The notes under the pieces: generated by a model
Told to the model about the DNA's origin: nothing
Database searches by the model: none
Seen by the model: the letters and a program-made list of their open reading frames with translations, nothing else
Assembly (NCBI GenBank): GCA_900110395.1
Contig: FODP01000012.1
Span: 186,001-250,000, forward strand
Direction of reading: 5' to 3'
Length of the DNA stretch: 64,000 nt
From: Rhodospirillales bacterium URHD0017
GTDB taxonomy: Bacteria > Pseudomonadota > Alphaproteobacteria > Reyranellales > Reyranellaceae
Translations under genes and position numbers: made by a program
Shown: one piece after another, positions 42,452 to 50,574 of the stretch
Layout: the number at the start of each line of letters is the position of its first letter
How positions within the stretch are numbered: position 1 is the first letter of the stretch

Positions 42452-43837
42452 ATGACTGCCGCTACGCTTGCCTCACCGGCGGCGGCGCGCACGCGCCTGC
42501 TGCTGGAAGGGCCGATCATCTCTACCCTGCTCCGGCTCGCGCCGGCCAACCTGGTGGTGAACGTCGTCCTGATCGCCGTCACCGCCAGCGTCGATGCGTA
42601 TTTCGTCGGCCAGCTCGGGCTCGAGGCGCTGGCCGGCCTGTCGCTGGTCTTCCCGCCGATGATGCTGATGCAGCAGATGGCCAACGCCAGCATGGGCGGC
42701 GCCATGGCCGCCGCGGTCGGCAAGGCGATCGGCGCCGGCAAGCGCGACGAGGCTGCCGCCCTGGTGGTGCACGCCCTGGTGATTGCCTGTGTGGCGGGCG
42801 CGCTGTTCACCACGCTTTTCGTCGGGGTGGGGCCCATCCTCTATGGCTGGCTGGGCGGACGCGGCGCCGTGCTCGCGGCGGCACTCGACTACGGCAACGT
42901 GATCTTCGCCGGCGCCGTGGTCTACTGGCTGCTCGGCGCGCTCACCAGCGTGGTCCGCGCCACCGGCCAGGTGTCGCTGCTCGCCTGGGTCTATCTCGGC
43001 GCCGAAGCCCTGCACATCGTGCTGGTGCCCATCCTGGTGTTCGGCGCGGGTCCGATCCCGGCCCTCGGCGCTACCGGCGCGGGCATCGCCACCGTCACCT
43101 CCTTCGCCACGTCGAGCGCGGTGCTCGCGGGCTGGCTCGCCTCCGGCCGCACCAGCGTGACGCTGTCGCTGCGCGGCGTGCGGCTGCAGCCTGCGATGTT
43201 CGGCGAGATCCTGAGGGTCGGCGTGCCGATGTCGGCCCTGCCGCTGTTCAACAACCTCGCGCTGGCGACCCTCACCGCCTATGCCGGTCTGCTCGGCACG
43301 GCGTCGTTGGCGGGGTTCGGTATCGGCGTGCGGCTGGAATACCTGCTCTATCCGATCAACTTCGGCCTGGGCGCCGGGGTGCTGGCGATGGTCAGCACCA
43401 ACCTCGGCGCGCGTCAGTTCGAGCGCGCCGGCCGCATCGCCTGGATCGGCACCGGCCTGTCGGTCGGCGTGATGTGGCTGATCGGCGTGCTCGCGATCAC
43501 CGCACCCGGCCTGTGGAGCGGACTGTTCACCGACGATCCCGAGATCCGCCGAGCCACGGCGATCTATCTCGGCGTGGTCGGCATGGCCTACGTCTTCGTC
43601 GCCCCCAACACGCTGATGTCGGCCTTCCAGTCGACCCGCCAGCCGCAGTTCCCGCTGCTCGCCGCCCTGGCGCGGCTCATCGTGGTCTTGATCGGCGGCT
43701 GGATCGCCACGCAAGCGTTCGACACCGGACTGGTCGGCCTCGGCATCGTCACCTTCGCCGGCCTGGTCGCGATGGGCAGCGTGCTGTCCCTCGCCTTCCT
43801 GCTCTACGCCAACCTCGGACCGCGGGAGGCCACATGA
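42452..43837 (+). CDS. MATE-family efflux transporter
   Basis: A 461-residue membrane protein with twelve hydrophobic segments, GGAG six bases before the ATG. MATE features include VNVVLIAVTASVDAYFVGQL in helix 1-2, SLVFPPMMLMQQMANASMGG, and the second-half equivalent LLGTASLAGFGIGVRLEYLL. Such transporters export cationic drugs and metabolites in exchange for Na+ or H+. It is the third gene of the rightward operon, with 4-bp overlap to the next. Confidence 0.92.
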   Translation: MTAATLASPAAARTRLLLEGPIISTLLRLAPANLVVNVVLIAVTASVDAYFVGQLGLEALAGLSLVFPPMMLMQQMANASMGGAMAAAVGKAIGAGKRDEAAALVVHALVIACVAGALFTTLFVGVGPILYGWLGGRGAVLAAALDYGNVIFAGAVVYWLLGALTSVVRATGQVSLLAWVYLGAEALHIVLVPILVFGAGPIPALGATGAGIATVTSFATSSAVLAGWLASGRTSVTLSLRGVRLQPAMFGEILRVGVPMSALPLFNNLALATLTAYAGLLGTASLAGFGIGVRLEYLLYPINFGLGAGVLAMVSTNLGARQFERAGRIAWIGTGLSVGVMWLIGVLAITAPGLWSGLFTDDPEIRRATAIYLGVVGMAYVFVAPNTLMSAFQSTRQPQFPLLAALARLIVVLIGGWIATQAFDTGLVGLGIVTFAGLVAMGSVLSLAFLLYANLGPREAT

Positions 43838-44766
43838 CCCAGCCCCTGACGCTCATGGGCCACGTGCTCCTGCCCGCCCACGCCGGCGGCGGCGGCTTCG
43901 ACCATGCCGCCGTCCACGCCGCCACCGGCCACGTCTACGTCGCCCACACCGCCAACGACGCCGTCGACGTGCTCGATCCCGCCGCGCGCAAGCACCTCTT
44001 CTCCGTGCCGGATCTGAAGGCGGTGGCCGGCGCGCTGGTGAGCGACGAGAGCCAGCTCGTCTTCACCTCCAACCGCGGCGAGAACACCATCGGCGTGTTC
44101 GCGCCCGGCGCCGATCCGAAGGTGAGCAAGATCGCGGTCGGCTTGCGGCCCAACGGCCTCGCGTGGGACGCGCGCCGACGGCTGGTGCTGGCGGCCAATG
44201 TCGGCGATCCGGCGGTGCCGCACTCCTACACGCTGTCGATGGTCGATCTCGACGGCGGCACCATGCGCCATTCAATCGAGGTGTCGGGTCGCACGCGCTG
44301 GACCGTGTTCGATCCGGAGGCCCAGGTCTTCTACGTCAACGTCATGCAGCCCTCGCAGATCGTCGTGATCGACGCCCGCTCGCCCGATCGCGTCGCCCGC
44401 ACCATTGCCATCCCGGCCGCCGGCGCTCACGGCCTCGACTTCGATCCCGCGACGCGGCGGCTCTTCTGCGCCTGCGACGCCGGCGTCCTCGTCACCCTCG
44501 ATGCCGGCACGGGCAAGGTGCTGAACGAAGGCAAGCTCTCGGGCGTGCCGGACGTCGTCTGGTTCAACGCCAAGCGCCGCCAGCTCTACGTCGCGGTCGG
44601 CGACCCCGGCGTGGTCGACGTGTTCGACACCACGACGATGAAGAGCCTCGGCACCGTCACCACCGAGAAAGGCGCGCACACCACCGCCTTTCCACCGGCC
44701 GGCGACTCCCTCATCGCCTTCCTGCCGAAGAGCCATCGCGCTGCGCTCTACCGGGTGGAGACCTGA
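43834..44766 (+). CDS. YncE-like beta-propeller protein (cytoplasmic)
   Basis: A 310-residue propeller with no signal peptide, unlike its counterpart at 33784. Repeated blades are visible: FDHAAVHAATGHVYVAHTAN, ALVSDESQLVFTSNRGENT, LDFDPATRRLFCACDAGVL and VWFNAKRRQLYVAVGDPGVV. The sequence is short for seven blades. Its start overlaps the MATE stop by 4 bp and it lies 1 bp before the GST gene. Propellers of this type are frequent near oxidant and metal resistance genes, but the role is unknown. Confidence 0.8.
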   Translation: MTQPLTLMGHVLLPAHAGGGGFDHAAVHAATGHVYVAHTANDAVDVLDPAARKHLFSVPDLKAVAGALVSDESQLVFTSNRGENTIGVFAPGADPKVSKIAVGLRPNGLAWDARRRLVLAANVGDPAVPHSYTLSMVDLDGGTMRHSIEVSGRTRWTVFDPEAQVFYVNVMQPSQIVVIDARSPDRVARTIAIPAAGAHGLDFDPATRRLFCACDAGVLVTLDAGTGKVLNEGKLSGVPDVVWFNAKRRQLYVAVGDPGVVDVFDTTTMKSLGTVTTEKGAHTTAFPPAGDSLIAFLPKSHRAALYRVET

Positions 44767-44767
44767 C

Positions 44768-45466
44768 ATGGCCGACGTCACCCTCTACGGCTTTCCCGTC
44801 AGCACCTCTGTCAACGTCGTGCGCCTGGCGCTGACCCACAAGAGCGTGCCCTTCCGGTTCCACGATCTCGAGGACGAGATGGGCGGCCCGGGCCATCTCG
44901 CCCTGCATCCCTTCGGGCGCGTGCCGATCCTCGACCATGCCGGCTTCAGGCTCTACGAGACGGCGGCAATCGCGCTCTATGTCGACGAGGCCTTCACCGG
45001 CCCGGCGCTGCAGCCGACGACGGCCAAGGCGCGGACGCGCATGCATCAATGGATCAGCTCGCTCAGCGGCTACTACTACCCCAGCATCGCCTTCCATCTC
45101 GGCCACGAGCGGCTGATCTATCCGCCGCTCGGCATCGCAGCGGACGAGAAGGTGGTGGAGGTGGCGCTGCCCAGGATCGTGACGGGCCTCGACGTCATGG
45201 AGCGCGAGCTGGGCCAGGACCACAGCTTCCTGGTCGACAATCGGCCGACCCTCGCCGATTTCTTCATGCTGCCGACGCTCACGACGCTCGGCTTCGCGCG
45301 CGAGGGACAGGAGATGCTGGCCAGCAAGCCCGCCATTGCGGCCTGGCGCCAGCGCATGGACAGCCTGCCCAGCGTCATCGCCGTGCGCGCCATGGTGATG
45401 CCGCATGTCGGCAAACCGCTCGAGCATGCGCACGCCTGGGTCGACAGCCATCGTCCGCCGTACTGA
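44768..45466 (+). CDS. Glutathione S-transferase family protein
   Basis: A 232-residue GST. The thioredoxin-like N-terminal domain is clear (VTLYGFPVSTSVNVVRLALT; HPFGRVPILDHAGFRLYETA with the conserved ExxAI turn). The helical C-terminal domain contains NRPTLADFFMLPTLTTL. The catalytic residue is probably Ser/Thr at STSVN. Class phi/theta-like. It may conjugate glutathione to chromium or other electrophiles in this operon (inference). Confidence 0.92.
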   Translation: MADVTLYGFPVSTSVNVVRLALTHKSVPFRFHDLEDEMGGPGHLALHPFGRVPILDHAGFRLYETAAIALYVDEAFTGPALQPTTAKARTRMHQWISSLSGYYYPSIAFHLGHERLIYPPLGIAADEKVVEVALPRIVTGLDVMERELGQDHSFLVDNRPTLADFFMLPTLTTLGFAREGQEMLASKPAIAAWRQRMDSLPSVIAVRAMVMPHVGKPLEHAHAWVDSHRPPY

Positions 45467-45468
45467 TC

Positions 45469-46446
45469 ATGTTGCTGCTGTCACGCGCCGACGTCGCGCG
45501 CCTCATGGACTTCACCGACTACGTCGATGCCGTCGAAGCGGGCTTCCTGGCCGCAGCGACCGGCAAGGCGCTCGCCCCGCCCGCCGCGGCCTTCCACGTG
45601 CCGGATGGCTCCTACCACGCCAAGGCCGCGGCGCTGCTGGCGGGCGATCCGCCAGTGATGGCAATCAAGCTCAACGGCAACTATCCGGGCAATCCAGCCG
45701 CCAACGGCCTGCCCACGGTACAAGGCGTGATCTACCTCGCCGATGCGACCAACGGCCGGCCGCTGGCGCTGATGGATTCGATCGAGATCACCATCAATCG
45801 CACCGGTGCGGCCACGACGATCGCCGCCCGCCACCTTGCGCGCCGGGACTCCCGTGTCGCCACGATCTGCGGCGCGGGCGTGCAGGGCCGCATCCAGGCG
45901 AGAGCGATCGCCGCGGCGGTCAAGCTCGACACGATCCACATCTGGGACATCAGGGCCGACGCCGCCGAAAAACTGGCGCGCGACCTCGGTGGCGAGCTCG
46001 CGGTCAGCGTGCTGCCGAGCGCCGATCTCGCGGTGACGCGCCAGAGCGACATCGTCGTCACCGCGACGTCTTCCAAGACGGCCTTCCTGACACCCGAGCT
46101 GGTACGGCCCGGCACCTTCATCGCCGCAGTCGGCGCCGACAATTCCGACAAGTCGGAGATCGCGCCCGCGCTCTATGCCAGGTCGCAGGCCGTCGTCGAT
46201 TCGCTCGAGCAGTGCGTCGAGATCGGCGACCTGCACCATGCCCTGAAGGCGAAGGCGGTCACGACGGCGCAGGTCCACGCCACATTGGCCGAGCTGGTGG
46301 CGGGCCGGAAGCCCGGGCGCAGCGACGACGAGGCGATCACGCTGTTCGATTCGAGCGGCCTTGGCCTGCAGGACGTCGCCTCCGCCGCCGCCATCTATCG
46401 ACGCGCGCTGCAACGCGGCGTCGGCCACCATTTGCCGCTCAACTGA
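45469..46446 (+). CDS. Ornithine cyclodeaminase/mu-crystallin family protein
   Basis: A 325-residue NAD(P)-binding protein. It has the family's N-terminal segment (KAAALLAGDPPVMAIKLNGN, with the substrate Lys), LALMDSIEITINRTGAATTI, the Rossmann motif TICGAGVQGRIQARAIAA, and FIAAVGADNSDKSEIAPAL. Members include ornithine cyclodeaminases, alanine dehydrogenases and ketimine reductases; the substrate cannot be told. It lies 2 bp after the GST gene. Confidence 0.9.
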   Translation: MLLLSRADVARLMDFTDYVDAVEAGFLAAATGKALAPPAAAFHVPDGSYHAKAAALLAGDPPVMAIKLNGNYPGNPAANGLPTVQGVIYLADATNGRPLALMDSIEITINRTGAATTIAARHLARRDSRVATICGAGVQGRIQARAIAAAVKLDTIHIWDIRADAAEKLARDLGGELAVSVLPSADLAVTRQSDIVVTATSSKTAFLTPELVRPGTFIAAVGADNSDKSEIAPALYARSQAVVDSLEQCVEIGDLHHALKAKAVTTAQVHATLAELVAGRKPGRSDDEAITLFDSSGLGLQDVASAAAIYRRALQRGVGHHLPLN

Positions 46447-46468
46447 GTCTCCCAGAAAGGATCCCGCC

Positions 46469-47470
46469 GTGCCCTATGAGATCGCCCCGATCGGCGTACG
46501 CGCATCTCTGCTCAGTGGACTCTCCGAACAGATGGTGGTCGGCCACTACGAAAACCACTACGGCAAGGCCGTGCGCGCGCTGAACGACGTCGGCCGCGAG
46601 CTTGCCGCATTCGACGCGGCTGCGCCACCGAATCGGCTGGGCCGGCTCAAGCAGGAGGAGCTCTCGCTGCTGGGCTCGGTCACGCTGCACGAGCTCTACT
46701 TCGCCAACCTGGGCGGCTACCGCCGCGCCGGGCCCAACTCCGGCCTCGGGCGCCCCGACTGGCGCGAAGTGCCCGACGACTTCACCCAAGAGATCACGGC
46801 AGGCTTCGCCGACACCGACACTTGGCGTCGCGAATTCACTGCCATGGCGCAGTCGCTGGCGAGCGGCTCGGGATGGGTGGTCCTCACCTGGTCGCGCCGG
46901 CACAAGCGGTTCTTGAACCAGATCGCGACGGATCACACACAGGCCGCTGTCGACTCAGCGCCCGTGCTGGTTCTCGACATGTACGAGCACGCCTACCAGA
47001 TGGACTTCGGTGCGAACGCCACCGCCTACATCGATACGTTCTTCCGCAATATCAACTGGGAGGTCGTGCTGAAGCGGATCAAGGCGGTGCGGGAGAACCA
47101 GCCGTTGCCGAAAGAAGATCCGTCGTGGACGACCAACGTGCCCTCGCTCTCGGTCGAGGAGCTGGCGGCGCAGATCGCCGACGGCACCGGCGTGCAGGTC
47201 ATCGACGCCCGGCAGCGCAACCACATGTCGCTGCACCCCGATCTGATGGCGGGCGCGACCTGGCGCGACCCAGATCGCATCGAGGAGTGGATCGGCGAGC
47301 TGGCGCCGAACAAGCCGGTGGCCGTGTACTGCGCCTGGGGCTTCGACGTCGGGCGCAACGTCACGAAGACCCTGATGGAGCGGGGCATCGACGCTCGCTT
47401 CGTCCGCGGTGGCATCTCCGCGTGGTACGCCGCCGGCGGCGCCCGGGCACTCAAGCCGACCGCAGGATAA
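46469..47470 (+). CDS. Fe-SOD-like/rhodanese fusion protein 2
   Basis: A 333-residue cytoplasmic protein. The start is GTG at 46469, with AAAGGA seven bases upstream. SOD ligands: H26 (GHYENHY), H74 (TLHELYF), D170 and H174 (LDMYEHAYQMDFG); H156 is at the Gln/His position. Residues 227-325 are rhodanese with VIDARQRNH and catalytic C288 (VYCAWGFDVGRN). Compared with fusion 1 it has an extra ~12-residue loop near 86-102 (AGPNSGLGRPDWREVP). It is the seventh gene of the operon, followed by a jelly-roll gene after 12 bp. Confidence 0.9.
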   Translation: MPYEIAPIGVRASLLSGLSEQMVVGHYENHYGKAVRALNDVGRELAAFDAAAPPNRLGRLKQEELSLLGSVTLHELYFANLGGYRRAGPNSGLGRPDWREVPDDFTQEITAGFADTDTWRREFTAMAQSLASGSGWVVLTWSRRHKRFLNQIATDHTQAAVDSAPVLVLDMYEHAYQMDFGANATAYIDTFFRNINWEVVLKRIKAVRENQPLPKEDPSWTTNVPSLSVEELAAQIADGTGVQVIDARQRNHMSLHPDLMAGATWRDPDRIEEWIGELAPNKPVAVYCAWGFDVGRNVTKTLMERGIDARFVRGGISAWYAAGGARALKPTAG

Positions 47471-47482
47471 CTGGGGCCTGTC

Positions 47483-48133
47483 ATGACCCAGCGACGCGAT
47501 ATCCTGATCCTTGGCGGCGCCACCCTGATCGCCGGCACGGCAAGCGCCGATGATGCCCGCCGCATGGACTTCGAGAGCACCCCGGTGGGCGCCCTGCCCG
47601 CCGGCGTGACGACGGCGCTCACCGGCTCGGGCGGTCCGGTGAAATGGGCGATCGTCGAGGATGCCAGCGCGCCCGCCGGGCCCAAGGTGATAGCGCAGAC
47701 CAGCGCCGACCGCACCGACTACCGCTTCCCCCTGGCGATCTTCGCCGAGCCCTCGGCGGCGGATGTCAGCGTCACGGTCAAGTTCAAGGCGGTGGCGGGC
47801 GAGGTCGACCGCGCGGGCGGCATCGCCGTGCGCCTGGCCGACAAGGACAACTACTACGTCGTGCGCGCCAACGCGCTGGAAGACAATGTCCGGCTCTACA
47901 AGGTCGTTGCCGGCAAGCGCATCCAGTTTGGCGGCGCCGACACCAAGGTCGCGTCCGGCACCTGGCACCAGCTCGGCCTCGAGGCGCGCGGCAACCGCCT
48001 GGAAGTGTTCTTCAACGGCAAGAGCCTGTTCAGCGCGAGCGACGGCAGCTTCACCGCGCCCGGCCACGTGGCGCTGTGGACCAAGGCCGACAGCGTCACC
48101 CGCTTCGACGATCTCACGATCAAGCTGCTTTAG
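47483..48133 (+). CDS. Secreted jelly-roll protein 2 (DUF1080/LamG-like)
   Basis: A 216-residue exported protein. The N-terminus TQRRDILILGGATLIAGTAS is Tat-like, suggesting it folds before export. The jelly-roll blocks are VKFKAVAGEVDRAGGIAVRL, NYYVVRANALEDNVRLY, WHQLGLEARGNRLEVFFNGK and HVALWTKADSVTRFDDLTI. It is sandwiched between two SOD-rhodanese fusion genes (gaps of 12 and 9 bp). Ligand or catalytic role unknown. Confidence 0.82.
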   Translation: MTQRRDILILGGATLIAGTASADDARRMDFESTPVGALPAGVTTALTGSGGPVKWAIVEDASAPAGPKVIAQTSADRTDYRFPLAIFAEPSAADVSVTVKFKAVAGEVDRAGGIAVRLADKDNYYVVRANALEDNVRLYKVVAGKRIQFGGADTKVASGTWHQLGLEARGNRLEVFFNGKSLFSASDGSFTAPGHVALWTKADSVTRFDDLTIKLL

Positions 48134-48142
48134 GAGACCCTC

Positions 48143-49099
48143 ATGCAGTACCACATTGCTCCCTTGTTCTGCCGGCCGTGGACCCTGAACGGCATCACGC
48201 CGCGGCTGATCGAAAGCCACTACGAGACCAACTACGGCGATGCGCTGCGCCGCCTCAACGCGGTGACCGCCGAACTGGAGACCCTCGATCCGGCAACAAC
48301 TCCGGCCGAGGCGATCAACCGCCTGAAGCGCGACGAGGCGGCGGCGCTCAATTCGACGCTGCTGCACGAGCTCTACTTCGCAAGCATCGGCGGCGACGGA
48401 CGGGCGGTGCCGGAGACGATGGCTACCGCATTCGCCCGCGACTTCGGCTCGGTCGACCGTTGGCGGCGCGAATTCATGGCGCTCGCCCGTGCCCTGGCCG
48501 GCGGCTCGGGCTGGGTGGTCCTCGCCTGGGTGCCACGCGATGGGCGGTTGACCAACCAGAGCGGTGCCGACCACGGCCAGAACCTCGCGGGTGGCATCCC
48601 GCTGCTGGCGATCGACATGTACGAACATGCCTATCATCTCGATTTCGGCAGCAACGCCGAGGCCTATATCGCGGCGTTCATGCGCAACATCGACTGGAAG
48701 GCGGTGCAGGATCGCTACGAGGACGCGGTCAAGGCCGCTCCTCCGCGCGCGCTCGAGCAGAAGGAGTTCGGCGACGTGCCGGCGGTCAGCGTCGAGGAGC
48801 TGAAGGCGATGATCGATGCCGGCACGCCGGTGCAGATCATCGATGCCCGCCCGCGGCACTACACCACGCGGGCCCATGACATCATGGAACACGCGGCGTG
48901 GCGCGATCCTGAAAGGGTCGACGAATGGATCGGCGAACTCTCCAAGGAGAAGCCGGTCGTCACCTTCTGTGTCTACGGCTTCCATATCGGCTGCCAGACC
49001 GCCGGCAAGCTGCGCAACGCGGGCTTCGACGCCCGCTACATGGCGGGCGGGCACTACGCCTGGAAGGCGGCCGGCGGCAAGGTCCGGCTGTTCGAATAG
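48143..49099 (+). CDS. Fe-SOD-like/rhodanese fusion protein 3
   Basis: A 318-residue cytoplasmic protein. SOD ligands: H26 (SHYETNY), H75 (LLHELYF), D158 and H162 (IDMYEHAYHLDFG); H144 is at the Gln/His position. The rhodanese domain spans about 212-312 with IIDARPRHY and catalytic C276 in TFCVYGFHIGCQ. That loop differs from the CAWGF loop of the other two copies and adds a second Cys (C284), so sulfur chemistry or specificity may differ. It lies 9 bp after jelly-roll protein 2. Confidence 0.9.
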   Translation: MQYHIAPLFCRPWTLNGITPRLIESHYETNYGDALRRLNAVTAELETLDPATTPAEAINRLKRDEAAALNSTLLHELYFASIGGDGRAVPETMATAFARDFGSVDRWRREFMALARALAGGSGWVVLAWVPRDGRLTNQSGADHGQNLAGGIPLLAIDMYEHAYHLDFGSNAEAYIAAFMRNIDWKAVQDRYEDAVKAAPPRALEQKEFGDVPAVSVEELKAMIDAGTPVQIIDARPRHYTTRAHDIMEHAAWRDPERVDEWIGELSKEKPVVTFCVYGFHIGCQTAGKLRNAGFDARYMAGGHYAWKAAGGKVRLFE

Positions 49100-49102
49100 C
49101 CG

Positions 49103-49849
49103 ATGCCGCTCGATCTCGCGCTGTTCGTCGCCGCGACCTTCCTCGGCGCGTTCGTGGCCGGCGTGGCCGGCTTTGCCTTCGGGCTGGTCGCGGCGGCGAT
49201 CTGGCTGCATGTGCTCACGCCCTTGCAGAGCGCCACGCTGATCGTGGTCTTTGGCCTGATCGTGCAGGGTTATGCCGTGTGGAAGCTGCGGCGTGCGCTC
49301 GACTGGCGGCGCCTGCTACCCTTGGTGATCGGCGGGCAGATCGGCATTCCGCTCGGCGTCGAACTGCTGCGCTGGCTGCCGGCATCGACCATGCGCGTGG
49401 CCATTGGCGTCGTGCTCATGGCCTTCAGCCTCAACGCCCTGCTCCGCCCCAAGCTGCCGCCCATGGTCAAGGCGGGCCCGATGGCCGACGGCGGCGCTGG
49501 CGTCGCGAGCGGCGTGGTCGGCGGCGCCACCGGCCTCGCGGGCATCGTGCCAACCATCTGGTCGGGCCTCCGCGGCTGGAGCAAGGATGAGCAGCGCGCG
49601 GTGTTCCAGCCGGTCGGCGTGACGATCTTCATCGGCTGCGCACTTTGGCTTGGCGGCACCGGCTCATTCGACCGCGATACGCTTCGGCTGTTCCTGATCG
49701 GCCTGCCGGCCCTGCTGATCGGCAACTGGGCCGGCCTGAAGGTCTACGGCCATCTCGATGAAGCCACCTTCCGCAGGGTCGTGCTGATCCTGCTGCTGGT
49801 GTCCGGCGTCGCCCTGGCCCTCCCCGCTATGGCAGCGCTTCGATCGTGA
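49103..49849 (+). CDS. Sulfite exporter TauE/SafE family membrane protein
   Basis: A 248-residue membrane protein with about eight hydrophobic segments. TauE/SafE features: TFLGAFVAGVAGFAFGLVAA at the first repeat and SGVVGGATGLAGIVPTIWSG at the second, each with the GxxxGxxG core. Members move sulfite, sulfoacetate or other sulfur anions. A sulfite exporter is a sensible partner for rhodaneses, which release sulfite when thiosulfate is the donor. It is the last gene of the rightward operon and overlaps the end of the convergent jelly-roll gene by 23 bp. Confidence 0.88.
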   Translation: MPLDLALFVAATFLGAFVAGVAGFAFGLVAAAIWLHVLTPLQSATLIVVFGLIVQGYAVWKLRRALDWRRLLPLVIGGQIGIPLGVELLRWLPASTMRVAIGVVLMAFSLNALLRPKLPPMVKAGPMADGGAGVASGVVGGATGLAGIVPTIWSGLRGWSKDEQRAVFQPVGVTIFIGCALWLGGTGSFDRDTLRLFLIGLPALLIGNWAGLKVYGHLDEATFRRVVLILLLVSGVALALPAMAALRS

Positions 49850-50492
49850 GATCGACGAACTCGGTCAGGCTGTCGGCCTTGGTCCACAGCGCGACCCGCC
49901 CGGGCTCGGTGATGCGCCGGTCGGTCGCCTCGAACAGCAGCTCGTTGTCGAAGTACACGGTGAAGCGATCGCCGACTGCGCGCAGGCGCAGCGCATGCCA
50001 CTGAGTGGACGCGACCTTGATGCCCTTGCCGGCGAACTGCCGGCGGTCACCGTCGATCACGGCATAGAGCCGGACATTGTCCTCCAGCGCATTGGCGCGC
50101 ACGACGTAGTAGTTGCGCGGGTCCTTGAGGCGAATGGCGATGCCGCCCGCCTGGTCGACCTTGCCCATGACCGGCCGCAAGCGGACGCTGACATCGACAT
50201 TGCCCAAGGCGGCGAACGCCGCGCCCTCGACGATGCAGAGCGGGAAGCGATAGTCGGTGGCGTCGCGGCTCTCTTCCGCGACGCCAAGTGCCAGCTGATT
50301 GTCGGCATCGGTCTCGACATTGCGCCACTTCGGCGGGCTGCCGCCGCCGGTCAGGGCGGGCCGGCAGCCGTCGGGTTCTGCTCCGACGGGATTCCAGACG
50401 GAAACGAGCTCGACGGCGTCGGCTGCCAGGACGACGCCCAGCGACAGCGCCGACAGCATCATTGCAAGGCCGATCGTGATCAATCGCAACAT
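49827..50492 (-). CDS. Secreted jelly-roll protein 3 (DUF1080/LamG-like)
   Basis: A 221-residue exported protein from the ATG at 50492 (AGGAGG five bases upstream; signal MLRLITIGLAMMLSALSLGV). The blocks VSVRLRPVMGKVDQAGGIAI, NYYVVRANALEDNVRLY, WHALRLRAVGDRFTVYFDNE and RVALWTKADSLTEFVDLTI match the other two copies; the last two blocks are closest to copy 2. It is divergent from the TCS2 regulator gene, and its promoter shares the direct-repeat region of the pseudoazurin promoter. Confidence 0.82.
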   Translation of the reverse strand: MLRLITIGLAMMLSALSLGVVLAADAVELVSVWNPVGAEPDGCRPALTGGGSPPKWRNVETDADNQLALGVAEESRDATDYRFPLCIVEGAAFAALGNVDVSVRLRPVMGKVDQAGGIAIRLKDPRNYYVVRANALEDNVRLYAVIDGDRRQFAGKGIKVASTQWHALRLRAVGDRFTVYFDNELLFEATDRRITEPGRVALWTKADSLTEFVDLTIEALP

Positions 50493-50553
50493 GTCACCCT
50501 CCTGTGATGTCGCGCCGATCATAGCGATCGATTCTGAAGCGCCGGCGAGGGCT

Positions 50554-50574
50554 CGATGAGAAAACGATGAGAAG
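50554..50574. promoter_or_regulatory. TCS2 direct repeat between jelly-roll 3 and the TCS2 regulator
   Basis: CGATGAGAAA and CGATGAGAAG with an 11-bp period. It is centred about 72 bp upstream of the jelly-roll ATG and 70 bp upstream of the regulator ATG, so it can control both. Reading towards the jelly-roll gene a TATGAT -10-like element follows about 30 bp downstream. Confidence 0.7.

Noticed and set aside
37793-49099. Prophage or transposon origin of the chromate island
   Set aside because: No integrase, transposase, terminal repeats or tRNA target was found, and base and codon use look like the neighbours.
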